DNA of 64,000 nucleotides from positions 7,903,501 through 7,967,500 of the forward strand of contig NC_092581.1 of the NCBI RefSeq assembly GCF_037975245.1. The letters run 5' to 3'. Below, in pieces: positions 12,841 through 24,806 of the stretch. A model generated the notes under the pieces. The model made no database searches and was not told the DNA's origin. It was given only the letters and a program-made list of their open reading frames with translations. Position numbers and translations under genes: made by a program. Source of the stretch: Apostichopus japonicus. Its lineage: Eukaryota > Echinodermata > Holothuroidea > Aspidochirotida > Stichopodidae. Each line of letters opens with the position of its first letter. The stretch's first letter is position 1.

Positions 12841-13290
12841 AAACACGTTATCTCAAGGAAGGGAAACTTGGACCAATATCATATTTGGTGTGTAAGAATG
12901 CCACATGGAGTAGAAGTAGCCTTTGTTTTGGGGGGAGTTCGAAGGTCATTTGGGGTCACCAGGGGTCAAATTGTGAAAACCTTGTAAACACGGTATCTCA
13001 AGAAGGGAAACTTGGACCAATATCATATTTGGTGTGTAAGAATGCCACATGGAGTAGAAGTAGCCTTTGTTTTGGGGGGAGTTCGAAGGTCATTTGGGGT
13101 CACCAGGAGTCAAATTGTGAAAACCTTGTAAACACGGTATCTCAAGAAGGGAAGCGTGGACCAATCTCATATTTAGTACAGTATGTTGACACATTAAGTA
13201 CAAGTAGCTAGCCTATTATTTTTCGTGGAGGTCAAAGGTCATTTGAAGTCACCAGGGGTCAAATTGTGGAAACCTTGTTTTCTAATCTAC
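12841..13290 (+). repeat. Tandem ~145-bp units of the AGGTCA family
   Basis: Three units begin with CTTGTAAACACGGTATCTCA (near 12836, 12980 and 13124) and contain GAAGGTCATTTGGGGTCACC. The first two are almost identical. The third is diverged and contains a perfect AGGTCAAAGGTCA at 13229-13241. A leader (about 12735-12835) with CATGCCGGCGGATGAGTG and GT-rich sequence precedes the array. The same leader occurs inverted at 32800-32880. A 108-codon frame through the units is a by-product. Confidence 0.85.
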
Positions 13291-13690
13291 TGTATCTCCC
13301 ACTGACCAGCCTATTATGTAACATGCATTTTGCCTCATAAGAATAGGAGAGGCTACTGACAATTGGAAATAAGCTTAAACTGCATGGTTTTTCGACATCC
13401 TCTAATTCGTTCTAATTTATGTAACATTGAATATTTACACTTGTACCTTTCCTTGGATGTATGGCACATTGTATTATTTTCTTTTGGGACTCTGTAAAAC
13501 TTGATTAAACCTAGCACTTTTGGACAAGGAATTTGCTCTTTGCGCAAAAATTCCTGAGGGCTCATGTGACTGCAGGTCACCCTGTGACGTACATGTGCAG
13601 AGTCGGTTGAGGAAAAATTTTCGATCAAGCTATTCACTTCAGCACTAACACTACGCCCATACGACACTCTGCCATACTGTTAATATCAGA

Positions 13691-13936
13691 ATGCCAAAGA
13701 ATTGTGTAGTAAGAGGTTGCAAAAACACTTCTGAAAACCGAAATATAAGTTTCTTATCGTTTCCCAGTCATCAAACCGACGATAAACGTTGCAGGCTTTG
13801 GATTAATTTTGTAAGTAGCACCCGCAAAGACTTTCTCACTCCTGGGGTTTCTCACCGTCTGCAGGCGAATATATGTTCAGCGCACTTCACACAAACACGT
13901 ATCATACGCAGTATTGTCTACGCAGAGGCCCTCTAA
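13691..13936 (+). pseudogene. THAP zinc-finger domain fragment
   Basis: ATG 13691 opens an 81-codon frame starting MPKNCVVRGCKNTSENR and containing ANICSAHFTQTR. It shows the THAP C2CH layout: Cys5 and Cys10, about 51 residues, then Cys62-x2-His65 followed by Phe. It also has the conserved Trp (residue 37) and a Pro after the first Cys pair (SFPSH). THAP domains bind DNA and occur in P-element and Kolobok transposases and in host proteins derived from them. The frame ends soon after the domain, at TAA just before a GTAAAG, with no C-terminal AVPTF-like box or transposase part. It may be a first exon with a changed end, or a remnant. No terminal repeats were found around it. Confidence 0.65.
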
Positions 13937-15720
13937 AGGTAAAGTCTCCCTAATTTTGATATATGCCTAACCTCATCAGTCACAATTGCCCGGTGATGCT
14001 AATTTGCATACTCAATTGTTTATCTTCAGCCGTGATTTACCCCATAGGTGCAGGAAAGAAAGATCATATTACAAAAGAGTACACTGTACAATGGGCCCTG
14101 TGTGACTTAGTTCTCTTAAGCAGTACCAACGACACAACACTACGCACGGAGCTAACTTAGAGATGCAAACTAACACGTACGGACGATGTATTGTAGGTAA
14201 CATGTATATATTGTACTGAGACGGTAAAAGCTTTCAAATTTATTTACTTTTGAAACTCGTATATATATAGAATCTAGAAACTTTCTAACGAGAAGTACGT
14301 GGATAGTCCATTGTTATTGAATGACACCACACAGTGACTTGTAAGTTAATGGGCTTTTACGCTTCATGTTTCTGGTCAGTGAGAATCTGCTAACTTTGAC
14401 ATCAAATTTCTCTAAATTACTGTCTCTTTTGGCTAAATGGGAACTAAAACATTGTCCGTTTTATACAGGCTCTTTCGTAAACAGCTAAGAAATATATTAA
14501 TCCAATTGGCTTTAATAAGGAGATATCAGTGCTTGAACATTCCTTTTAAACACAAAAGTCTCAGCAATTTAAAATATAACATTACTTGGAGTTGTTCATC
14601 ACAAGTATATATCTATGATATATGCTAACTTGGGTTTGCTTCCAACCATATACAGTATTCATATTATCTACCTGATCCTTCAGCATCATTAAAGTACTAG
14701 AGTAGTATTAATGCTGTGTCACTGTCATATCTCACAGCTGGTGTTCTCCTCTGCATTCGACAAATGTCACGTTGTTGGCCTTGGCATCTGCTGTACTTTA
14801 CAAGAAGCTGTATACAATATGCTCAATTTGGTCGAAAGAAAAGAAATTAATACTGCTCAAGTTCTTTCATTTATAGAGATATGACATCTTGTGTGATTTG
14901 TTTTACGGCATGTAAGGAATTTATAATGTTGTCAAAAATGTCTGCAAATGACTCTCTCTTTTTGTAGTTAAAATGCCCACAAAAGAAGACATTGTTGGGA
15001 ACTTATTTTGATGAGGATTCATGATGTTAATGTCTTTTTTGTTGTGGTGGGCAGGGAACAGAATGGAGTAGGAAGGGGAAGATGAAGTGATAATAGATGC
15101 TTTTATTTGTTGTTAAAATATTGTATTAATTAGTAAAATTCTGCCATTTTTGTGCTATATTTCTAGCCACACATGTTAGATTACTTATTGTGATCTGTTT
15201 ACGCTCAAATTTTAGTTTCTTATTTAGCCCTTTATCTGAAAGTTATATTTTAGTTATAAATCAAGTTTCCAAATATATTGAGCATAATAGAAATAAGATT
15301 GTAACTGATTGCACTAAGACATGTAGTCCTTTTAGTTACATTTCTTCATCAAAGAAAGGAAAATGAGTGAATAATTATTGAATTCAAGATCCATTTCATC
15401 TAATTTTCAGCCTGTAGCATTTTTGAAACACATTATTTTAGGAATTTTGAAGACAAATCCAGAATATAAGAAAATCCTCCTGTGAAACTAGAATAACCAG
15501 GTTAATGAAAGAAGGAAAATATACCTGAATTTCCCTTCCTAGAATTCATGTCATGTGCCAACCACCATTCTTTCAGCTACTTGAAAAAAGGATGCCACCG
15601 TTCCCAATTCTGGTGTCTAACCTGACTCCACAGTGTGACAATTAGGTCCTTTTTGGTTGTGCTCAATGCCAAAAGCTCAGTATTGCAATCCTGCTGGCAT
15701 GTGTGTATGTGTGTGCGTGC
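13937..15720. other. No gene seen after the THAP fragment
   Basis: Short frames only. No continuation of the THAP reading frame and no transposase motifs were found, and no terminal repeats that would bound an element. Confidence 0.5.
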
Positions 15721-15901
15721 GTTTGTTTTGTATTCTGACCGAGGACTTGAACAAAAGAATTCCATGTCCTCGGTTGTGATTTCTAAAGAATCACCACGTC
15801 CTCGGAAGAATTCTATTGTATGGGTTATTGTTAAGGTTAGGGTACGTGGATTTGAACAATGGAAAATACAATGGGGTCCTCGGTCTGAATGTAATACAAA
15901 C
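15721..15901. mobile_element. 181-bp inverted-repeat element with CCGAGGAC words
   Basis: The ends are inverted copies over about 27 bases with gaps: GTATTCTGACCGAGGAC on the left and GTCCTCGGTCTGAATG on the right. GTCCTCGG recurs inside at about 15770 and 15798. It sits within GT-rich simple sequence, so a target duplication cannot be read. Frames on both strands here are by-products. Confidence 0.55.
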
Positions 15902-15909
15902 ATGTGTGT

Positions 15910-16640
15910 GCGTGTGTATATGTGACGGCCAGTTTGTAAACACGATATCTGAAGAAGCACAATTTGAGTCAATGTCATGCTTGGTAGGTAGATGCCCCAT
16001 GGTGTGGATATGTGCCCTATTGTTTGTAGCTCCCATTTTCTGCATATTTATGAGTGGGCTTAATGTAAAATTCTGATAAATGGCAGTATATATTCAACTG
16101 TATGTCTGATTTAGTTCATACTTGGTATGGTGATGTCAGTTGATGATAGGTACATGGTCATATAATCAAGAAATTCATTCTCATTATTATTCATGAATGG
16201 GTGTGGCTAGAGTGTTATCATAATTGAAAGCTTGTAAGTTTACACGATATCTTCAGACCAACAAGTTGAATCAAATGTCATATTGCTTATTGAGATGCCC
16301 CATGATATGTAGATGTGCTGTATGGTTTGTGGTTCCCATCTCATGAATATTAATGAGTGGGCCAGCTTAACATAAATTCTTAAAATGTCAATACCTCTTC
16401 AATCGTATGTCCAATTTAGTTCCTACTTGGTATGGTGATGTAACTACATGGTAAGTATTAGCTCTTTGCAAAAACAACTTTGACCAATTTGTTAGTTGGT
16501 GGGGCTTAATGTGAAATAGTCAAAAACAGCTTGTTAACACAATATCTCATCAGCCAAAAGTTGAATGAATTTCATACTTGGTAGGTAGATGTCCCATGAT
16601 TGAAATTGGTATAGGTCAATTGGTGTCAAGTTTTGAAAAC
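15910..16640 (+). repeat. Diverged units of the AGGTCA family
   Basis: Units begin GTTTGTAAACACGATATCTG (about 15931), GTTTACACGATATC (about 16238) and GTTAACACAATATCTC (about 16533), each followed by a TxGTAGGTAGATGCCCCATG-like or similar word. They are related to the arrays at 12841 and 17760 but much more diverged and longer (about 300 bp). Confidence 0.65.
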
Positions 16641-16644
16641 CTTT

Positions 16645-18490
16645 TTAATATGATAAGTCCAAAATTAAAGCTGCAATAAATCTGTCCATTCTCCAATGGT
16701 TCTTTTGGTGAACATATTTTGGTCAAATTCAGTTCAGTTAATTTTTGTGAAGGGGCTCTATAAGTCTTTAACAGAACATACAGTCATCCAGGAAAGTTGA
16801 TATGTGGTACTGCTTTAAGCACACTCAATTGGCCCTTTAATCCAATTTCACATCTCAGCTTCAAGGGGTCAACAGGCTATCTCAAATGGTGGCAAAATTG
16901 GCTCAAGGGTCAAAAGGTTATCTCAATTGGTCTGAAACTGGCAATTTGTGTTGACCAGATGACTTGTAGCTTGTCATATGCATCTCATTTACTTCTTCCC
17001 ACTCCTGCCATTCTCTGGCCTTATGAGTTTTATGTTTTTGGTCACCAGTTAGTACTTTCAAAGCACTTGCTTCTAGCTTACCTTTTGTTAGGTTTGCTAC
17101 TTTTATATTTGGGAATTCAGATATCTTCTTAGAGCCAATATGAGTGTGTGAACTGCTTGTTGTTTCGTCCTGGGAGAACACGATCTTTGCCCAACATGTT
17201 GTACATGTACTAGGAGGGACCTGTGTAACTTATGCATACAATTCTCACCGTTGCAACAGCAGGAGATTGAAACATGGTTAAGAGGGGGGAGGGGAGGGGT
17301 GAGAACCGTGAGATTAAGATCTTTTGCCCTAGTGGACACTTATCAGTGCGGAACGGTGGGTGTTGAAGACAGTATCAGAGGGATACAAATTAGAGTTTAC
17401 CTCTGGTCCACCTTTTGGGATGGAGGAAGAGTTATACCAACACCAAGGGATCCCATCCAAAAGTTAGCAGTGGAGGTGAAAATTTTAGCACTACTACCAA
17501 GACAGGGAGCCGTAGAGGTTTCGGGATAGTCTGACCATTTTACCTAACCAAAAAGAGAGACAGGTCATGGCGTCCTATTCTAAAATTGAAACGCATCAAC
17601 AGAAACCATGTCAAACCAAAACGTTTCTGCAAGGAAACATTAGCTCTGATTATCCCGTTGTTAAGAAAGGGCATGTGGGCAACAAGCATCGACCTCCAAG
17701 ACACACAAGTCAGACCAATTTCATAGTTAGTGTGTAGAAGTACCACATTCAGTACAAGAAGTCTATTGTTTTTGGTGGAGGTCAAAGGTCATTTGGGGTC
17801 ATCAGGGATGAAATTGTGAAAACCTGGTAAACACGATATCTCAAGAAGGGAATCATGGGCAGACCTCATATTTGGTGTATAGGAGTACCACATTGTGTAA
17901 AAGAAGCCTACTGTTTTTGGTGGAGGGCAAAGGTCAGTTTGGGTCATCAGAGGTGAAATCTTGAAATCCTTGTAAACATGTACACCCTCACTATAAATTT
18001 TGTCAGATTTATGAAGAAAACTGCTCATGTTACATCATCGAAACCACAATGCAGTTTTGCATTCTGGTTTACAATAAAGTTTTGTCACAATATTTCATGT
18101 AAAATTAAAATATTCATAAATGATAATTTGGTTCTCCAATGAAGCGTGAGGTTGTGGTGGAGGGTAGAATGTGTTCCCTAGCCCCCTAAATTTTCCTGTG
18201 ATATGTCTTCAGGTGGGTTTTTTGCACAAGGTTTTGCCCTCCAAGCTGTATGCTTCCCCACTTGACCAACCTCCCTCCCCCCCGCTTTGGAATTTCTGGT
18301 GCCACCACTGCCTGTGTCCAGTATCCATAGGGGCTTTCCTATCTACCTAAACAACATGACTGGACACCTTTAGCACTGTGCCCTCTAGTTGTCCAATTTC
18401 TACTCCTTTCCATTCTAGATAGACTAAAACAATATCTCCCAGGAGATGGTTACTCACCATTCAATCTTATACAATCATAGACTTGCCCTC
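16645..18490. other. Mostly non-coding; AGGTCA-family remnants
   Basis: Apart from the units at 17690-17995 there are weakly related words (for example GTCAAAAGGTTATCTCAATT near 16909). A 111-codon frame at 16797-17132 has a Leu-rich end but no homology I recognise. Confidence 0.5.
17690..17995 (+). repeat. Two units of the AGGTCA family
   Basis: Units carry TTTTTGGTGGAGGTCAAAGG and GGTAAACACGATATCTCAAG. A perfect AGGTCAAAGGTCA is at 17779-17791. The second unit has AGGGCAAAGGTCA instead. Period is about 145 bp. Confidence 0.8.
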
Positions 18491-18498
18491 TTAGAAAC

Positions 18499-19393
18499 GG
18501 GGTACACCCCTCAGTCCGACAAGTTTTCAGTCTGACAAGTTTTCAGTCCGAAAGTAAAATACACGTTTTCAGTCCGAAAATGAAATACACGTTTTCAGTC
18601 CGAAAATAAAATACACGTTTTCAGTCCGAAAATGAAATACACATTTTCAGTCCGAAAATGTTTTCAGTTGGGGAATGAAAGCAGTTTCACCAATAAAATG
18701 TGACAGCCCGAACTGATAGTAAAGAAATCGATTGAATCTTTTGTATATACTCATAATTGACAAATAAGGAGTAAAGTTTTAGAAAATATATTGGAATTTT
18801 CGGTCCTCCTGGGACCTTCGTCAGCAATATTGGCAGTCAAATGAAAAGTACAAAATGTAACACAATGAAAGTATGACGCTAGGTTTAAAGTGTAAATTGC
18901 ATTGATGGAATTAGAACCAAACAAACCATGACTATACAGGAAGCTGATTAAGGAGCGAAGAACGGATTACATATGTTTGTAGAACTGATAGTTGTTAAGG
19001 GGTCCCAAGTCTTTGTTGAGGCCGGTGATGTGAGACTTAATACAAAAGATTCAATCAATTTTTTTACTATCAGTTCGGGCTTTCACCGTTTATTGGTGAT
19101 ATTATGGCATTAAAACTGCTTTCATTCCCTAACTGAAAACGTGTATCTCATTTTCGGACTGAAAACGTGTATTTCATTTTCGGACTGAAACGTGTATTTC
19201 ATTTTCGGACTGAAAACGTGTATTTTATTTTCGGACTGAAAACGTGTCGGACTGAAAACTTGTTTTTTCGGACTGAGAACGTGTATTTTATTTTTGGACT
19301 GAAAACGTGTCGGACTGAAAACTCGTTTTTTCGGACTAAAAACGTGTATTTTATTTTCGGACTGAAAACGTGTCGGACTGACAACGTGTACCC
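18499..19393. mobile_element. 895-bp foldback element, TU-like
   Basis: The 8-bp sequence TTAGAAAC flanks it at 18491-18498 and 19394-19401. The ends start GGGGTACAC and end GTGTACCC. Each arm has an outer domain of tandem units of about 26 bp containing TTTTCAGTCCGAAAATGAAA (18511-18660 and, inverted, 19130-19385) and an inner single-copy domain (about 18680-18740 and, inverted, 19045-19120). The centre (about 18745-19040) is unique. Tandem outer repeats, an inner inverted domain and an 8-bp target duplication match the architecture described for sea-urchin TU foldback elements. Frames seen across the arms are products of the tandem units, not genes. Confidence 0.82.
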
Positions 19394-19401
19394 TTAGAAA
19401 C

Positions 19402-22400
19402 ACACTCAGGGGTTTAGAATAAGGAGGTTGATAGATTGAAAATGGCTATTTCCAGAAGTGGTCAGCAATGCTTAACTTTTCTTGATCACATCCTTTTGTT
19501 GTGTAGAGATAGGAATTAAGACTAAGAAGTGATAAATCTTACATTTTAACAGTCATTCTGGGAAGCCACACTTTGCAGCAAACATTCCCATACTTCACCC
19601 ATTTTTCAGTCCCATTTACATTAGGACTGTTATTATGACAAAGCTTTAATAATGGACTGCACCAATGGAAGATTTCTTTAACACTAGCTGCCCTTCCAAA
19701 TTGAAGTATATTGCTATTGGTTTACATCCCAGTTCTACCTAGGCTACTGTCCTCGGGAAGGGAACCTCTTTGCCAAACCTAATCTCATTATGAACTGTGG
19801 TTTGATTTTGAAAAAGTTGGCTGACTTGACTCTCTTGTAGTGAATATTCTTACTTCATCAATTGGTCAGTCATTTGTTATGGCCTTTGCAGCAAATGTTG
19901 AGCAAGGTGACTTATAGTGTTTGGTTATCCATTGTCTGTCTATTGTCATGGAACCATTGTGTGTGTTTATTCTGCTTGAAAGGACCACTTAGAGGGGATT
20001 GTGAAGAGGATGTAGGAGGGTGAAGAAGGTCTCTTGAGATCAATGGAGAGTTGTTTACTGGAGGACAGTTATTCAAATGAATCTTGCTTTCTAGTCAAAT
20101 AATATTCAACTATATATGTCTGTAGGAACATGAAGCCTAGACTCAATTACTAGTCTGGGTATTTAAAACAGGTGTTTAGTACATGGCTTCTAAAACGTAA
20201 TACACTCGGTTCATCCATAGACTTAACAGGGAACTTGAAGATGCAAATTACCTTAATAAACCACAACCTCAAAATCTTCAGCTTGAATCAGTGTCAAATT
20301 CATCTTGGCACTGAGCCAGTTATTTCAGAGGCATTTTTTTAGCTGTTTTTCATTCCCTTGATTTACTGTTTAATTCAAAATTGAAGGATGAGTTATGTCT
20401 TTTCCTGTTCTTGCCAAGCTCTGATAATGGGTTCTTAGCAATGAACTTACAAAATCAGCAATAAAATCAATCGGAAGTTCATATTGTATTGGAAGTGACT
20501 TTCAATTGTGTAGCCTTTACCAGATGCTACCAGAGAAATGACACCCATAAATCTACACTTTGCATGACTTTAAAATAACCTCATGGGAATATACCCCACC
20601 AGTACAGGAGAAACAATCTCTTACTTTAGCATACCAGAACCTCACCAGAAAGATATGAAAAACATTAAAAGCTTTGCCGTTGAATAGCATTACATTAACT
20701 ATGTTGGATTCAAAGTTGTCTGTTATGGATTAAACTTATGAATAATGATATCTCACATATTAGAAGAAGTAGCTCTTTCTAGAAGAACTGGAAGATAGTA
20801 ATACTGTGAACAAAAAACACCGACCAACCGCATTCTTTAATGAATGGAAATCCCACTGGGAAAATGAATCTGAAATTTGTTATGCCTAGATCCCAAATGT
20901 CACTATCATGAAAAAATAGTTTCCTGCAGTTTATCCTAATGTGATGAGTAAAGAGTTGCTCTTCAGTGTGCTTACAATTTGTATAACTTGTTGGAAGTAA
21001 AACTCATAAATGGTAATAATTATGCTTCTAGTTGTCATACTTAGATGAACCTGGTTTTGCGGAATACAAGAATTTCTTTTGAACATTTATAACATTGATT
21101 TATTGAAGACACCATAACATTAATTTGTGAAATAAATTAATCGATGGACCATTTTATCCTTCCGAATGAAGGCTGCTCCTGTCAGCTACAGTAGACCCTT
21201 TTAACCCTCATATGCTAATATGAATTGAGTGACAGGAAACTTCCATGACTTAATTCTCTACTTCAGATGACTCTGTGACTCTCAAAATCGTGTAGTGGAC
21301 ATCTGGAGGTTATGTGTCAGGGTGTTAAACTTTTGTGTGTAGAATCAGTGCACTAGTGCAATGTAGCCCATTTCTGCATTCAGTGTCAAGCATTGTGAAA
21401 TAATACAATTGAAGCACAGTATATTAACACAACTATTGTCACCTAAAGCTCTGAAGAATTTGATTGCTTTTCGTTGGTTGGCTGTTACTCAGTAATTGTT
21501 TGCCCACAGCATTCCTTACTCTTGATTGTAATATGACGTCTTTTAAAAAATATTCAATCATCCAAGTTTTTAACTTGACCTTTCCCATGATCCTGCTGAC
21601 CTGTAATCATCCTGGGCATGATTTTCTGGGAGGAACAATTTCTGTCATTTATGATGTCAAGTTATTATCCACAACTTATACCTCTGACCTATTTTACATG
21701 ATTTTTAAATGAATTTCCTTTGCATACCTTAAAGCAGGATATCAGTGTTGAGTTGCATGTTCTCATAGTTCTGGCTTCACTGGCTAGGCTAACTCAGTAC
21801 TAATCAAGTGCTAAGAATCAATAAACACTGATGGCTTCTTAATACATACTTGGCTGTTTGTTCCATGTATGCTTGAGTTTTGAATGTGATTAATAATATT
21901 TGGACTCAGATAGTTGGCACCAATTTATCACAGTAAGATGTTATTATTTAATCATTTTGGTGAAATAATGTTGTTGATATAAAACAATCTTCATAGAAAT
22001 CAAATTCAGTGGCAGGTGAACACTACCTTGTACATGCATTCCATTCAGGGCTAAAGAGGTACATTTCTTCGAAACCTTTTGGAGTTCGAAGACTAGGGTT
22101 ACCAGACATTTCTCATGAACTGAAAATATGTTGCAAAGGTATATACAGGGTCTAACTACAGTGTGTTTTGTTGGGTGTGGTACCAACAGGCTTCAATATA
22201 TGTCTAATAACTTGGTATTATCAGTGAAATCAGGCTTCACAATGAAAGAATATTTGGGTCACTCATATCCATTACAACACTTATAAAAATTACAACAATA
22301 CTTCACATTGCTGGCTGGAAATACAAACAGTATGCTCCTAATGCTAGATGTGGTTGTGTGAATATGACTTATATTAGTTCTTTTGTTTTAAGCCTGGATC

Positions 22401-24066
22401 TTCTTCCTTCTCTCCTGTTTTGCCATTGCTTGTGACAAACAAATTAATTCTTCTTGGCCATATCATTGTAAGCACAGCTTGTTATGTTGAGAATTATACT
22501 ATTCTACCTGTTCTGTTCATATATGATTCATTTATGTAGTCTCTTTAAGACATGTCAACCTGCTGGAAAAGGTGTCATGTTTTCTTTTACTCCAGCACAC
22601 AGTGCAATTACTTCAACAGGGATGCATCCAATCATTCTCCTGCATGTTGGCAACAACAACAACCATTGTAGGTGTAGATCAATACTACATAATGAAGAGA
22701 ATGGTGTGTATTGCATGCATGTACTAGTCATGTTACTGAAGGTCTGTCGCAATGGATATCTAAGAATACAAATAATATTGATTCAAAAGATTCCAGAAAA
22801 CGATCAGTAATTACTTGAAACTAATGTTACATGATTAACGTAGTTCAAAGTTTGATTAAATGAACATTTGTTAACAGATATCAAACATTCAAAACTCTGT
22901 CTGATAAAGAGGAATTGAATAAACAGTAACACCAATACCCTATTCATGTTGTATATAGTAACACCAATACCCTATTCATGTTGTATATTATATAGTAACA
23001 CCAATACCCTCTTCATATTTTATACAGTAACACCAATACCCTATTCATTTTGTATACAGAAAATGTGATAGTCCTTTGACTCCACCCATGTAGAACTTGG
23101 CCGGTCTTGAATTTATTTATCTTCAGGATTTAAGATTTCATTTTCCATTGTTATTTTGGATCTATTAAAGGCAATGATAGAAACAACAGAAAGAATTCAT
23201 GCATTCTCTGTGGCTCTTGTGACATCTGTATTCAATAATTATTTGTTAGGTCATTATTGCCTTTTCACACATCCTTGGAAAGTATTAATCAAATTTCCTG
23301 ATAAAGTCAAATTTCCATAATGGGTATCCACTCTCTTTCGCCCTGTTGTTCTAGGACACAATTTCATCATAACCGGTCTATATGAAACGTGATGATTTCC
23401 TTAACTTCCCTTCCAAATTAAAACCTTCTTTTTGTTCCCAGGAGCTTCTGGGTAATGTCCAATCCAATCAGCCTTGTCGAACAATCTCTTTATTACTTAA
23501 CAACCCACTGTGCACATTTAATGTTGAAGCAGAGTGAAATGTATCAGCTCAATGGAATTAGTGGATCATACTGTATGTAGTTTTCTTGTGTAATCCTTGT
23601 TGAAATCTCTCTTGGACTTCTATTTGGACTTCTTTCTTGTTTTCAAAATGTGTGACAACACTCGATATCTTGTTAATACAAATGATCTTGACCTCTGCGT
23701 GAGTTTCCTTTTCTTTCTTTACTAGCACATGTCTTGTTAAAAGTTTATGCAATTTAGTCATATTGGAAACTGTTTGTAACATGAAGTCTACTGGAAATGT
23801 AGAAAGATAATGAAGCTACTGAACAGGTGTAACAGTTCTTTTGTGTTCAATTGCATCATTGACAATATCTATTTATGTATCAGGGTCTCATCTATCTATA
23901 CCAACTCTGATTAACATTTTGACTATCATATCTAGATGAGACAGGTAAGTATCCTCATAACTGCCTAATCAAAGTTTTTTGCCTTTGGAGCTAAACACGT
24001 CAAACTTGTCACAAAATGCCTGCCTTGTTTACAAGTCAGAAACCATTGCAAACAAGAGAGCTTCCC
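19402..24066. other. No gene seen
   Basis: Long AT-rich stretch with no supported exon; only the four-copy repeat at 22926 stands out. It may be intron upstream of RhoGEF exon A, because that exon begins in the middle of a reading frame. Confidence 0.5.
22926..23060. repeat. ~35-bp tandem repeat, four copies
   Basis: AGTAACACCAATACCCTATT followed by CATGTTGTATA recurs four times with small length differences. Confidence 0.9.
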
Positions 24067-24644
24067 TAAAGGATTGGTTCAGTTGTCATACATGCTTATG
24101 TTATATGAAAGAGGACAATAAAAGAAACAATGGTGAAAAAACTGTTCAAATATCTTTTTCGGTTAAAGAGATATTCAAGTGTAAAGTTTTATCAGATTGT
24201 GTAGAAACTGCTGAAATATGACTAGCTGTGATGTCACATCCTCACATTCCTGAAAAGTCTTTGTTTTTTTCTCTAAATATTTTGTGAGATTTCATGACTT
24301 TCAACCAAAAGATATGTCAGGAGATCTCATATTTGTCAAAGGAAGTATTTGAGATTAAACATCTGAAGAATTTTTGATTATATATATTATTTTCAAGTGT
24401 GTAAAAAAATGTAAATAATTTTTAAAGAAATATATTCACAAATGTTAAGGAAGTGAGGATGTGACATCACACCCTCACAGTAAGTCTTTCTACACCAGTA
24501 GTTTTCAAAGAAATTTTGATATCTTCAAAGTGTCATATCTCCTTAACAGAGCATGCTATCATGGTAGTTGCTTCACTGTTCTTTTTGTCTTTTTGTGCTC
24601 TTTCATACAAATAGACATGTCAAACACCTGAACCAATCCTTTAA
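24067..24644. mobile_element. 577-bp hairpin MITE just upstream of RhoGEF exon A
   Basis: The left end AAAGGATTGGTTCAGTTGT pairs with the inverted right end, and pairing continues inward with gaps. Inner blocks are GTGATGTCACATCCTCAC (about 24229) and the inverted GTGAGGATGTGACATCAC (about 24452). The right end reads into TTTAAC and the left into CCCTAAA, so a TTAA target is possible but degenerate. Nearly the whole element can fold on itself. It ends 160 bp before the splice acceptor of exon A. Confidence 0.72.
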
Positions 24645-24806
24645 CTGCTATGTGCACCTGTTTGAACTCAAAACTTAACACCATATCTATGCATTTCATG
24701 CTTGACACCAATCTCTGTTGGCTGATTTTACCATTCTTGTCTAATTCTCAAATTGTTGTTATTTGTTATCCATTGTTATCCACTTTTGACTTTCATCTGA
24801 ATGTAG

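Noticed and set aside
12885-13211. 108-codon frame with two near-identical halves
   Set aside because: It follows the ~145-bp tandem units of the AGGTCA family; the array is dispersed and decayed elsewhere.
19122-19403. Frames with repeated FSPKIKYTF-like peptides on both strands
   Set aside because: Generated by the tandem arms of the foldback element.
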